From: Methanobrevibacter arboriphilus JCM 13429 = DSM 1125
Lineage (GTDB): Archaea > Methanobacteriota > Methanobacteria > Methanobacteriales > Methanobacteriaceae
Reading direction: 5' to 3'
NCBI RefSeq assembly: GCF_002072215.1
Contig: NZ_JXMW01000011.1
Location: 1 to 54,619 of the forward strand
DNA length: 54,619 bases
Shown here in pieces: positions 46,585-54,619 of the stretch (its first letter is position 1; every line of letters starts with the position of its first letter). Below the pieces are notes generated by a model, which did not search any database, was not told the DNA's origin, and saw only the letters and a program-made list of their open reading frames with translations. The position numbers and the translations under genes were made by a program.

Positions 46585-47141
46585 TTAGCTAGGAACTTTT
46601 AGTTTATCTAAAATGTTATTAAACCATGTTTCAGCCATATAATTAATGGCATAGTCGTTAGCTGCATTTCTAGATCCGGAAACATTTAATTCATCCATTA
46701 AAACATACGCACTAGAATCACTTAACCATATAGTGTTTAATGCAGTCATGAATGTTCCATAAGCTGATTTTTCATAAACTATTGGATAATTATTTTTTTA
46801 TTTAACCAATAATTCAAATCCAGGACTAATTTCTGGTGGATAGTAACTCATTATATTTATTTTTTCATCCCTTATAATTGTTTCATTTGCATGATGAAAA
46901 TAGTTTTTATTGGCTCTGAAAGAGGCAAATTAATAATATTTGTGAAATTTTCATTGAATTCTATTTTTTCTCCAGTATAAGTGTATTTTAAAAGCTCAGT
47001 GAAGTTTTTGTTGAAATCTTTATAAGTATATTCAAAAAGATTATAATTTCGATGATAAATACTAAAAAATAGTAATATTATAACAATTAAGTTAATGAAA
47101 ATATAACTTGAAAATATAACTAAAAAAGTAAAAATGCACAA
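46585..47141 (-). pseudogene. Disrupted membrane-anchored protein
   Basis: The 5' part (47141-46872) encodes a membrane anchor (FTFLVIFSSYIFINLIVIIL) and an external start with FNKNFTELLKYTYTGEKIE. Near 46885-46905 the reading frame shifts to HHANETIIRDEKINIMSYY and PPEISPGFELL, then an in-frame TAA at an A-run (about 46800), then YPIVYEKSAYGTFMTALN on to LDKLKVPS and the stop at 46585. Two lesions make it a pseudogene unless sequencing errors are involved. It lies immediately before the membrane protein gene at 45908-46573. Confidence 0.7.
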
Positions 47142-47356
47142 GAAAGTTAAAAAACAGTTATAATCTAAGAAACATTTAAAAATAATATTAAATAATTAAA
47201 AACAAAAGAAAAAACAAAACAATAGATTATTAATTTTAATTAAACTAATAAAAAATTTACTAAATTATAAAAAATTATAATAGAAAAATTCTAATTATAA
47301 TAAAAACAAAATAAGTATTGAAAATTTATATTTAAAATAAAATAATCTAGGATAAA

Positions 47357-49999
47357 ATGATAAAAAAACAGACTGAAAATTATTCTAAAAAGGAAATCTA
47401 TAAGATTCTTCATCCATGGGTAAAAGAATGGTTTGATAATGAATTCGAAGATTTTACACCATCACAGAAACAAGCTATTGTGGATATTCATAAAAGAAAC
47501 AATGTACTTGTTTCATCACCAACAGGATCTGGAAAAACATTAACAGCATTTCTATCAGTTATCAGCGAACTAACAAGCCTTGCAGAAAAAAAAGAACTTG
47601 AAGATAAAGTTTACTGCATATATATCTCACCTCTCAAAGCATTAGATAATGATATTGAGAAAAACTTAGAAGAACCTCTAAAAAAAATAGAAGAAATAGC
47701 TATAAAAAATGGAGCAACTTACAAAAAAACTCCTAAAAAAACCGAAAAAGGTCTTGGAATAAGAAAAGCTGTTAGAACTGGAGATACAAGTCAATATGAA
47801 AGATCAAAGATGTTAAAAAAACCTCCACACATCTTGATTACAACACCTGAAACATTAGCTATTCTGCTTGTAGCACCAAAGTTTAGAGAAAAGCTGAGTA
47901 ATGTTAAATATGTTATTATCGATGAAATTCACTCATTAGCTGAAAACAAAAGAGGAGTTCATCTTAGTTTATCACTTGAGAGATTACAGCATTTAATAGG
48001 AGGTTATACAAGAATTGGACTTTCTGCTACAGTTTCACCACTTGAAAAGATAGCTAACTTCTTAGTTGGATATGAATATGGAATAGAAAGAGATTGTCTT
48101 ATTGTTGATGTTAATTACTTAAAAGAGTTAGATATGGAAGTGTTAAGTCCAGTAGATGATATTGTAGTTGCAGATGCAGAAGAAACAAGACTTGCAATGT
48201 ATAATCTTGTTGATGATTTAATAATGGAACATAAAACAACTCTTATTTTTACAAACACTCGGCGAGGAACAGAAAGTCTTGTTTATAATCTTAAAAAGAT
48301 GTTTTCTGAAAATTATAACTCCAATAATATAATGGCACATCATTCTTCTCTTTCAAAAGAAATTCGTCTACAGGCAGAGGATAAACTAAAAGAAGGTAAG
48401 CTTAAAGCTGTTGTTTCATCAACATCCCTTGAACTTGGAATTGATATTGGTTATATCGACTTAGTTATACTTATAAACTCTCCAAAATCTGTATCCCGAG
48501 CACTTCAAAGAATTGGAAGGAGTGGGCATAGATTACATGAAAAGTCTAAGGGCAGAATTATTGTTACTGATAGAGATGATCTTGTTGAATGCTCTGTTCT
48601 TCTTAAAAATGCTAAAGAAGGAAGAATTGATAAAATCAAAATCCCTCATAATGCTCTTGATGTATTAGCTCAACATATTTATGGTATGAGTATTGAAAAT
48701 CCGTGGGATATTGATTATGCATATGATGTAATTAAAAAAAGCTATTGTTATAAGGATTTAAGTCGTGATGATTATGAAGATGTTTTAAGCTATCTTGCAG
48801 GTGAATATGGGGAGTTGGAAGAGAGATATGTTTATGCTAAAATCTGGATTGACTATAAAAAAAAGCAATTTGGTAAAAGAGGAAGATTAGCTAGAATGTT
48901 ATACTCTACCAATGTTGGAACAATACCTGATAGTAGTGGTGTTGCTGTAAAGTGTGATGGTGAAGTTATAGGGAGAATTGAACAAGATTTCATGGAAAAA
49001 CTTAAAAAAGGAGATACATTTGTTCTTGGAGGAGGAATATATAGATTTAATTATGGTAGGGGAATGACCATCAATGTTTCACCAGCCAGTGGACCTCCAA
49101 CAATACCTTCTTGGTTTTCAGAGCAACTTCCATTAGCATTTGACCTTGCCCTTGATATTCAAAGGTTTAGAGCTATAATGGATGGAAAATTTGAATATAA
49201 ACGATCAAAAGATGAAATTTTATCTTTTTTAGATGAATATCTTTATGTTGATGATTTTGCAGCTAATTCTATATATGAATATTTTAAAGAACAGTATCTT
49301 TATGCTCAAATTCCAAGTAACAAAAAATTATTGATTGAATATTATAGTGGTTTTGGTGGAAGAAAGTTCCTTATATTCCATTCACTTTTTGGTAGACAAG
49401 TAAATGATGCACTCTCTCGTGCAATAGCATACATTATAGCTAAAAAAAGTAATATTGATATTACAATATCTATATCAGACAATGGATTTTATCTAAGTTC
49501 AGACAAAAAAATGGGAGGATTTGAAGCATTTAAAAAACTAAGCTCAGAAAACCTAAGAAATATTCTTATACAAGCTATTAGTAAAACTGAAACTTTAGCT
49601 AGTCGTTTTAGACACTGTGCAGGAAGGTCTTTAATGACTCTTAGAAGATATAAAGGACATGATAAATCTGTTGGAAGACAACAAGTAAGAGGTAAGATTC
49701 TTCTTAAATTCGTAGAAGACATGGACGATAACTTTTCAATTCTTAAAGAAGCTAGAAGAGAAGTTATTGAAGATTTTATGGATGTTAAAAATGCAACAAG
49801 AGTTCTTCAATGGATAGAAAGCGGACAATTAGAAATAAAAACAATTAACACAGTAATCCCCTCCCCATTTGCATTTAATCTTGTTTCACAAGGATATTTA
49901 GATGTTTTAACACAGACAGACAAGGCAGAATTTTCAAAAAGAATGCACAAAGCTATTTTAGAAAAGATCAAAGACAAATTAAAAGAAGAATATTACTAA
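47357..49999 (+). CDS. Lhr-type ATP-dependent DNA helicase
   Basis: An 880-residue superfamily 2 helicase of the Lhr group, which unwinds DNA and RNA-DNA hybrids in repair or replication restart. Motifs in order: Q-motif FTPSQKQAI near 33, Walker A SPTGSGKT at 54-61, DEIH in [11 protein letters not shown] in [24 protein letters not shown] and QRIGRSGHR. The C-terminal half holds the winged-helix and Lhr-specific regions ([21 protein letters not shown]-like stretch). The length is normal for archaeal Lhr core proteins. The ATG follows TAGGAT. The stop codon lies within the first copy of a 61-bp tandem repeat. Confidence 0.93.
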   Translation: MIKKQTENYSKKEIYKILHPWVKEWFDNEFEDFTPSQKQAIVDIHKRNNVLVSSPTGSGKTLTAFLSVISELTSLAEKKELEDKVYCIYISPLKALDNDIEKNLEEPLKKIEEIAIKNGATYKKTPKKTEKGLGIRKAVRTGDTSQYERSKMLKKPPHILITTPETLAILLVAPKFREKLSNVKYVIIDEIHSLAENKRGVHLSLSLERLQHLIGGYTRIGLSATVSPLEKIANFLVGYEYGIERDCLIVDVNYLKELDMEVLSPVDDIVVADAEETRLAMYNLVDDLIMEHKTTLIFTNTRRGTESLVYNLKKMFSENYNSNNIMAHHSSLSKEIRLQAEDKLKEGKLKAVVSSTSLELGIDIGYIDLVILINSPKSVSRALQRIGRSGHRLHEKSKGRIIVTDRDDLVECSVLLKNAKEGRIDKIKIPHNALDVLAQHIYGMSIENPWDIDYAYDVIKKSYCYKDLSRDDYEDVLSYLAGEYGELEERYVYAKIWIDYKKKQFGKRGRLARMLYSTNVGTIPDSSGVAVKCDGEVIGRIEQDFMEKLKKGDTFVLGGGIYRFNYGRGMTINVSPASGPPTIPSWFSEQLPLAFDLALDIQRFRAIMDGKFEYKRSKDEILSFLDEYLYVDDFAANSIYEYFKEQYLYAQIPSNKKLLIEYYSGFGGRKFLIFHSLFGRQVNDALSRAIAYIIAKKSNIDITISISDNGFYLSSDKKMGGFEAFKKLSSENLRNILIQAISKTETLASRFRHCAGRSLMTLRRYKGHDKSVGRQQVRGKILLKFVEDMDDNFSILKEARREVIEDFMDVKNATRVLQWIESGQLEIKTINTVIPSPFAFNLVSQGYLDVLTQTDKAEFSKRMHKAILEKIKDKLKEEYY

Positions 50000-50125
50000 T
50001 GAAAATTAAGAGTACTACTAATAAAGAGAATATTAATATTAATAAAAAAAATATTACTAATGAAAATTAAGAGTACTACTAATAAAGAGAATATTAATAT
50101 TAATAAAAAAAATATTACTAATGAA
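49990..50125. repeat. 61-bp tandem repeat at the helicase 3' end
   Basis: Two full copies (from 49990 and 50051) and a third partial copy (from 50112) of a 61-base unit starting ATATTACTAATGAAAATTAA. The first copy includes the last codons and the stop of the helicase gene. The copies are essentially identical, so the duplication is recent or kept uniform. Confidence 0.9.
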
Positions 50126-50836
50126 AAAGAAGAATATTCTAATAAAAAATTAATAATTAATATAAAAAATATTAATAAATAACAATATTATATCATCTAA
50201 TCAATATAGCAACGGAAAGTTTAAATAATAAAAAAGTCTTAAAAAATATGTGTAGGAGAAGTATTTCCTAGTTATATGATTATTATTAAAAATTACTAAA
50301 AAAATTGATCACTTCTCAATTAGTAAATATTAATAGTTATTATAATAATTCGGGGAAAAACTAGGAATCATAACTTCTCTTACAATAATTATCTGAAAAA
50401 TAAAGATCTTATCTTTTAAATAAAGATTTTATATTTCATTAAATTTTTATCTTTTACTAATTTTTATACTATTACTATATAATATTATAAAATTAATATT
50501 ACTTATTTTATAAATAACTTCATATCAACAAACAATTTATAATTTTATAGCTATTTTTAATATAATTTTTCAACAAAATACATTTTATGCTTATATTACA
50601 TTCTAAAACTTAAATTTCTTCTTACACATACAAATAAAAAGTAATAAACTAAAATAATTAACAATAAATATGAAAATTCGATTAATATGAAAAATATGCT
50701 TTATAATAATTATGAAGAATATTATTTATAATAAAAGATTATGAAATATGATTTATAATAATTATGGAATATTATTTGTAATATAAAATATAATTTATAA
50801 GAAAAAATAAATATTTTAAGAATGATATAATATATC
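50126..50836. other. Intergenic region around a palindromic element
   Basis: About 710 bases between the helicase and flavodoxin genes. The main content is the 134-bp imperfect palindrome at 50251-50384. To its right are AATTATGAAGAATATTATTTATAAT-type degenerate repeats (50700-50790). No gene is seen. Confidence 0.6.
50251..50384. repeat. Imperfect palindrome, MITE-like or structured RNA
   Basis: Outer arms TGTAGGAGAAGTATTTCCTAGTT (split: 50251-50260, 50261-50273) pair with 50359-50384 with few mismatches and a 3-base insertion. Inner arms TTACTAA / TTAGTAA and ATTGA / TCAAT, plus ATTATTATTAA / TTAATAGTTATTATAAT, continue the symmetry to the centre near 50318. The whole unit could form one long hairpin. 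It may be a miniature inverted-repeat element or the gene of a structured RNA. No target duplication or second copy was found in the window. Confidence 0.6.
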
Positions 50837-51307
50837 ATGAATATTTTAATAACCTATTACTCAAGAACCAATATAACAGAAAAAGTTGCTAATAAATTAA
50901 AAAAAGAGTTAGACTGTGATTTAGAAGAAATTATTGATAAAAAAAATCGTTCAGGCCCTATTTCTTATTTAATATCTGGTTTTCAGGCTGCGAGGAGTGT
51001 TCCAGCAGATATAAAAGAAATAGAAAAAAAGCCTGAAAACTATGATTTAGTAATAATTGGAACTCCTGTTTGGGCAGGCACAATGTCAACTCCGATTTTA
51101 GCCTATTTAAAAGAAAATAAAGAAAAATTTAATAACATTGCTTTTTTCTGTACATGTGGTGGAAACGAAGGAAACACTTTTGAGAATATGGAAAAACTAG
51201 TATCTAGAAAACCTTTAAAAACACTTTCTCTAAATAAAAAGGATTTAGAAGCTTCATATGAAACAAAGATACATGAGTTTGCTGAAAATATTAAAAATAA
51301 TATTTAA
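50837..51307 (+). CDS. Flavodoxin
   Basis: A 156-residue FMN-binding electron carrier. The phosphate loop is YYSRTNITEKVANKL at residues 6-20, followed by DLVIIGTPVWAGTMSTPILAYL (50-60s loop) and IAFFCTCGGNEGNTFENM (90s loop). This is the flavodoxin_4-like form common in methanogens; it could serve as electron donor or as a small reductase. No partner gene is adjacent. No strong ribosome site is seen, so the transcript may be leaderless. Confidence 0.9.
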   Translation: MNILITYYSRTNITEKVANKLKKELDCDLEEIIDKKNRSGPISYLISGFQAARSVPADIKEIEKKPENYDLVIIGTPVWAGTMSTPILAYLKENKEKFNNIAFFCTCGGNEGNTFENMEKLVSRKPLKTLSLNKKDLEASYETKIHEFAENIKNNI

Positions 51308-51468
51308 ATAAAGATAATATTTAAAAAATAATATCTAAAAATATTTAATAAAGATAATATCTAAATATCTAAAAATATTTAAAAATATCTAAATACACAC
51401 CAATTTAAATATTAACCTAAATATTAATCAGTCACCAGAATAATACTTAATTTAAGTAAGGAGAAAAA
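51308..51468. other. Short spacer with AATATCTAAA repeats
   Basis: Repeats of TAATATCTAAAAATATTT follow the flavodoxin stop. AAGGAG at the right end is the ribosome site of the NfeD-like gene. Nothing else is seen. Confidence 0.5.
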
Positions 51469-51900
51469 ATGATAACATTTTCATTAGAATTTTGGATAGT
51501 ATTGGCAGCGATATGTTTATTACTAGAACTAATTACTACTGGGTTTTACTTAATGTCAGTAGGAGTTGGAGGGATCGCAGCAGCAATTGCAAATTATCTT
51601 GGATTTGATCCAATTATGCAGCTAGTCTTCTTTGCAATATTTACAATCATATTTTTAATTATATCAAGACCTCTTGCTAGAAAATTAACAAAAGGATCAC
51701 CATCTAAAAAAGCCACTACAGACCGTTTTATTGGACAAAAAGGATTAGTAACTGAAGCTATTGATCCTGAAAATACAGGAATGATAAAAATTTCTGGAGA
51801 ACTTTGGAGAGCTATATCTGACGAGAATATTGATGTTGGAGAAGAAGTAGTTGTTGAAAAAATTAAAGGAGTTCGACTAATAGTGCGAAAAAAAGAATAA
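51469..51900 (+). CDS. NfeD-like membrane protein
   Basis: A 143-residue NfeD1b-type partner of slipin/stomatin proteins. Two or three N-terminal membrane helices (LEFWIVLAAICLLLELITTGF, VGVGGIAAAIANYLGF, MQLVFFAIFTIIFLIISRPL) are followed by a cytoplasmic OB-fold domain (about 80-143; FIGQKGLVTEAIDPENTGMIKI, EVVVEKIKGVRLIVRKK). NfeD and slipin usually form membrane-organising complexes. The slipin gene follows 133 bases later on the same strand, confirming the pair. AAGGAG site before the ATG. Confidence 0.92.
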   Translation: MITFSLEFWIVLAAICLLLELITTGFYLMSVGVGGIAAAIANYLGFDPIMQLVFFAIFTIIFLIISRPLARKLTKGSPSKKATTDRFIGQKGLVTEAIDPENTGMIKISGELWRAISDENIDVGEEVVVEKIKGVRLIVRKKE

Positions 51901-52033
51901 AATATTGCTGTTGATATTTTAATATATTTATACAAGTAGTATTTATATAGTTTATATATTGTATAATTTATATATTTATATAAATTATTCATATATAATT
52001 TATAGTCGGATTAGCAAATTAAGTTAGAAAAAG

Positions 52034-53053
52034 GTGAATAAAATGGATTATCTAATAATAGTTATTATATTAATACTCATAGTATTTGTCCTAGCATTTA
52101 AATCAGTTAAAATATTAAGACCCTATGAAAAAGCTGTAGTTGAACGATTTGGTAAATACCAAAGAACTGTGGAAAGTGGACTAGTATTTTTAATACCCTT
52201 TATTGAATCTATAAGAAAAGTAGATCTTCGTGAACAAGTAGTAGATGTCCCTCCACAAGAAGTTATTACAAAAGATAACACAGTAGTTATAGTAGATTGT
52301 GTTATATTTTATGAAGTAACCGATCCTTTTAATGCGGTTTATAATGTTGTAAACTTCTATCAAGCTATAACAAAATTAGCTCAAACAAACCTTAGAAATA
52401 TTATAGGGGATCTTGAACTTGATCAAACACTTACTTCAAGAGAAATGATAAACACACATCTCCGTGAAGTTCTTGATGAAGCAACAGATAAATGGGGAAC
52501 AAGAGTTGTTAGAGTAGAAATTCAAAGAATTGAGCCTCCAAAAGACATTGTAGATGCAATGAGTAAACAAATGAAAGCTGAAAGGATGAAGCGTGCTGCA
52601 ATTCTTGAAGCAGAAGGTTATAAACAATCTGAAATTAAAAGGGCTGAAGGAGACAAGCAAGCAGCTATTCTTGAAGCAGAAGGACAAGCAGAAGCCATTA
52701 AAAAAGTAGCTGATGCACAAAAATATGAAGAAATAGCTATTGCAGAAGGACAAGCAGAAGCTACAGTAGATGTTTATGATGCAATCCACAAAGGAAATCC
52801 TACAAATGATTTAATAGCAATTAAATATTTAGAAGCTCTTGAAAAAGTAGCTGATGGAAACTCTACAAAAATATTCCTCCCTGCAGAAATGTCTGGAATA
52901 CTTGGTTCTATTGGTGGAATTGCAGAATTATTTAATGATAAAGATATTAATAAAAAAGAAAAAATTTCTAAAAAAGATAAAGACCCTAAGATTGATAGAA
53001 TTATGAAAAAAGTTGAAGAACAATCCAAAAAAGCTAAAAAATCTATGGACTAA
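52034..53053 (+). CDS. Slipin (SPFH/stomatin-like protein)
   Basis: A 339-residue member of the SPFH family. An N-terminal membrane helix (LIIVIILILIVFVLAF) is followed by the SPFH domain (about 27-190; RPYEKAVVERFGKYQRTVESG, VDLREQVVDVPPQEVITKDN, RNIIGDLELDQTLTSREMI). A coiled coil with repeated E-A-E-G units (about 190-245) drives ring assembly. A Lys-rich tail ends it. Known members of the slipin-NfeD pair form cages or are cut by the NfeD-type protease. Here the partner lacks the long protease domain, so a scaffold role is likely. AAAGGTGA site. Confidence 0.93.
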   Translation: MNKMDYLIIVIILILIVFVLAFKSVKILRPYEKAVVERFGKYQRTVESGLVFLIPFIESIRKVDLREQVVDVPPQEVITKDNTVVIVDCVIFYEVTDPFNAVYNVVNFYQAITKLAQTNLRNIIGDLELDQTLTSREMINTHLREVLDEATDKWGTRVVRVEIQRIEPPKDIVDAMSKQMKAERMKRAAILEAEGYKQSEIKRAEGDKQAAILEAEGQAEAIKKVADAQKYEEIAIAEGQAEATVDVYDAIHKGNPTNDLIAIKYLEALEKVADGNSTKIFLPAEMSGILGSIGGIAELFNDKDINKKEKISKKDKDPKIDRIMKKVEEQSKKAKKSMD

Positions 53054-53098
53054 GAATATCTATAGATTAAAGACTAATTAAAACATTGGTGAATTAAA

Positions 53099-53365
53099 AT
53101 GGGAGAACTATCAAAGTTACCAAATATTGGAAAAGTTTTAGAAAGCCAATTAAATGAAATAGGCATAGAAACAATTGAAGAATTGGAAAATATAGGTTCT
53201 AAAGAAGCATGGTTATTAATAAGAAAAATAGATAGTTCTGCATGTTATAATAGACTTTGTGGTTTAGAAGGAGCCTTACAAAGGATTAGATGGCATGAAC
53301 TTTCAAAAGAAGACAAAAAAAACCTAAAAAATTTTTATTCCTCAATAAAGAATAGTAATATATAG
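53099..53365 (+). CDS. TfoX C-terminal domain protein
   Basis: An 88-residue protein equal to the TfoX/Sxy C-terminal domain alone: LPNIGKVLESQLNEIGIETIEEL is a helix-hairpin-helix-like part, and CYNRLCGLEGALQRIRWHEL is the family signature. In bacteria TfoX regulates competence; stand-alone archaeal forms have no known role, though the helix-hairpin-helix suggests nucleic acid binding. GGTGAATTA precedes the ATG. It follows the slipin gene by 45 bases and may be in its transcript. Confidence 0.88.
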   Translation: MGELSKLPNIGKVLESQLNEIGIETIEELENIGSKEAWLLIRKIDSSACYNRLCGLEGALQRIRWHELSKEDKKNLKNFYSSIKNSNI

Positions 53366-53458
53366 CTTACTATTTCTTTCATTTTTAATTATTTTTAAAA
53401 TATTTTTAAAATAATTTCTAGTAATTTCTATAATCTTATAATTTTTATAATTTTTAGG

Positions 53459-53882
53459 CTTTGTAGAAATCCTAATTTTTTATATTTGAAGTTTCATTTT
53501 TTTTTTGAAAAATTTATTCTTTAATTTTCAAATAAACTATCCTTTTTTTTCTTTAAATTTTTATATTTTGGTTTATATTTAGTTATTTTGAAATTTAAGG
53601 ATTGAAAAGATATAAATATTAATAATGAGAATATATATTATTATAAAACGCAAAAGTACATACTCTCAGTTTAATGATTTAATTTCAAGACAATTAAATC
53701 TTTTCGGATTTTAACTTTGAAAAGCCTGAAAAATTATATTAAAAAATTTAAAAATCAATGCATCACTGACTTAAATGAAAATAAACATATAAATTTCATT
53801 ATTTATACTTATAATTAATGCTAAAATCTGTTTAAAAAAAGATCAGCACAAATAAGCTAAAAAAAAAAGGATTTCTACAAAG
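53459..53882. repeat. 15-bp inverted repeats spanning 424 bp
   Basis: Exact arms CTTTGTAGAAATCCT / AGGATTTCTACAAAG, each flanked by T/A runs. The arrangement is like a small non-autonomous mobile element, or two terminators facing each other. No transposase is encoded inside. Confidence 0.55.
53676..53700 (+). ncRNA. Candidate structured RNA core
   Basis: Stem GATTTAATT / AATTAAATC, 9 perfect pairs, loop TCAAGAC. It lies about 65 bases after a TATA-like element and is followed by another possible stem. It reads as the core of a possible small RNA; nothing identifies a class. Confidence 0.3.
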
Positions 53883-53942
53883 TCAAAAATAATATAAAAA
53901 ATAATAATAAAAATTAAAATATAAATAATAAAATATAAATAT

Positions 53943-53979
53943 GGAGGAAAAAAAATAAATAAGCCCTCCTAAAAAAAAA
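53943..53979 (-). terminator. Poly-U and GGAGG/CCTCC hairpin after the surface protein gene
   Basis: On the minus strand, nine T (53979-53971) follow the stop by about 10 bases, then GGAGG / CCTCC arms with a 17-base loop (53969-53943). Archaeal termination needs mainly the T-run; the hairpin may be an extra barrier. Confidence 0.45.
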
Positions 53980-53986
53980 TGTTTAA

Positions 53987-54619
53987 TTATTGTTTTCTTC
54001 TTAAGCTGATTCCAAATATACTTATCAATACTAGTATAATAGCTATTATTGGTATTCCTGTTTTTTTCATAGTAGCTATTGCTACTGGATTATCAGTTGT
54101 TTTATTGTCATTGCCATTAGTATTATTAGTGTTGTTGGTGTTATTGTTGTTTTTGGTTTCAAATTCAGCAAATGTTAGATTACTAAAGTAATTTTCATTA
54201 TCTGATAAAGCTGTAATCTTATGTTTACCAGTTTTAAGTTTAGAATTGGGTATATGGAATATTCCAACTCCATCAGAGTCTGTTATCACAGATCCTATGT
54301 ATTTACCATCTAATTCAACGTCAACTTTATAATCTGGTATGGTATCACCATCTTCATCAACTACTTTAACAATCAAATCAACAGAACCATCCTTATTTTC
54401 ATTAACAGTAACATTAACAAAGCTTTCACCTTTTTTAACATCAAAACTAGTGCTGTTAGTGAAACCTAAATATTTAGCATCACCATTGAAATTAAGTACA
54501 ACTGTAATTTTTCCAATGCTTTTGGGTTTATAAGTTAAATACCAGTAACCATTGTAATTGGTTTTCACTAAATGTTTTTTACCATCAATAGTGATTTCTA
54601 ATTCACTATCAGCTATTGT
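53987..54619 (-). CDS. C-terminal part of a surface protein with Ig-like domains and membrane anchor
   Basis: The frame is open to the window edge, so only the last 210 residues are present; the ATG-like codon near 54568 is internal. Two Ig-like (bacterial/archaeal Big-type) domains are visible: DGKKHLVKTNYNGYWYLTYKP and then NVTVNENKDGSVDLIVKVVDEDGDTIPDYKV to KLKTGKHKITAL. An Asn/Thr linker (KNNNNTNNTNNTNGNDNKTT) leads to a membrane helix GIPIIAIILVLISIFGISL and RRKQ, a typical C-terminal anchor. This is the tail of an adhesin-like cell-surface protein. Confidence 0.88.
   Translation of the reverse strand, partial: TIADSELEITIDGKKHLVKTNYNGYWYLTYKPKSIGKITVVLNFNGDAKYLGFTNSTSFDVKKGESFVNVTVNENKDGSVDLIVKVVDEDGDTIPDYKVDVELDGKYIGSVITDSDGVGIFHIPNSKLKTGKHKITALSDNENYFSNLTFAEFETKNNNNTNNTNNTNGNDNKTTDNPVAIATMKKTGIPIIAIILVLISIFGISLRRKQ

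Larger units (their letters stand above)
53366..53986. other. Intergenic region bounded by inverted repeats
   Basis: About 620 bases. CTTTGTAGAAATCCT at 53459-53473 returns inverted at 53868-53882. Between them a TATA-like GATATAAATATT (near 53608) precedes a perfect 9-bp hairpin at 53676-53700 and a second pairing CTTTTC/GAAAAG to its right, so a small RNA gene is possible. No protein-coding frame is seen. Confidence 0.55.

Noticed and set aside
1-54619. tRNA, rRNA or CRISPR array
   Set aside because: Structural RNA genes of this lineage would stand out as GC-rich islands, and none is present. No regularly spaced repeats with unique spacers were seen; the tandem arrays have no spacers.

Overview
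This window is very AT-rich DNA from a methanogenic archaeon of the Methanobacteriales, most likely a Methanobrevibacter-type species. The evidence is the gene content: an archaeal SepF, a 2-phosphoglycerate kinase-like protein, an FwdF-like polyferredoxin, a thermonicotianamine synthase-like enzyme, NucS, an Lhr-type helicase, surface proteins with pseudomurein-lineage features, GGTGAT/GGAGG ribosome sites and TTTATATA-type promoters. Genes are separated by long A/T-rich spacers full of simple repeats. I saw no rRNA, tRNA, CRISPR array or intact transposon.

Layout. 0.5-5.9 kb is mainly housekeeping: TatD-like hydrolase, a DUF1611-SepF operon, 2PGK-like kinase, ZPR1 zinc-finger protein, and an acidic protein with a probable histone fold. 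6.9-10.1 kb holds two secreted proteins; the second carries a peptidoglycan-binding-like domain and a C/H/D transglutaminase-like domain. 10.9-15.6 kb holds NAD synthesis (NadA, NadC), an RNase Z-MscS pair and a VOC protein. 15.9-26.4 kb is mixed: alpha/beta hydrolase, ferredoxins, NucS, MntP, an orphan FwdH/FwdF-like ferredoxin pair, DUF5654, GNAT, a nicotianamine synthase-like enzyme and a TMEM175-type channel. 26.8-31.1 kb has a second peptidoglycan-binding-like secreted protein and a large fusion of two receiver domains with a membrane glycosyltransferase. 33-35.4 kb is a two-gene OpuC-type osmoprotectant importer.

35.8-47.1 kb is an accessory region with several gene relics (TPR protein, integrase start, a paralogue tail, a secreted protein broken by an in-frame TAG, a frameshifted membrane protein). 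It also holds rubrerythrin, a nitrilase-family enzyme, a beta-helix adhesin and a two-member family of unknown proteins. 47.4-54.6 kb has the Lhr-type helicase, flavodoxin, NfeD-slipin, a TfoX C-terminal-domain protein and the end of another surface protein running off the window.

Most notable signal: a candidate stand-alone small RNA on the minus strand near 40.79-40.96 kb. It has a promoter, a first hairpin with CCUCC (anti-Shine-Dalgarno) in its loop, a 26-bp second helix and a U8 tract. Its promoter abuts a 16-bp palindrome (TTTAGGTATACCTAAA) that recurs, with a one-step variant, over the predicted start site of a gene whose product has a metallothionein-like cluster of seven cysteines. 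This looks like a small metal-responsive regulon joining an RNA and a metal-binding protein. A second notable pattern is a shared promoter plus leader hairpin in front of the two peptidoglycan-binding-like paralogues, with Shine-Dalgarno sequences placed as if translation began at AUU.
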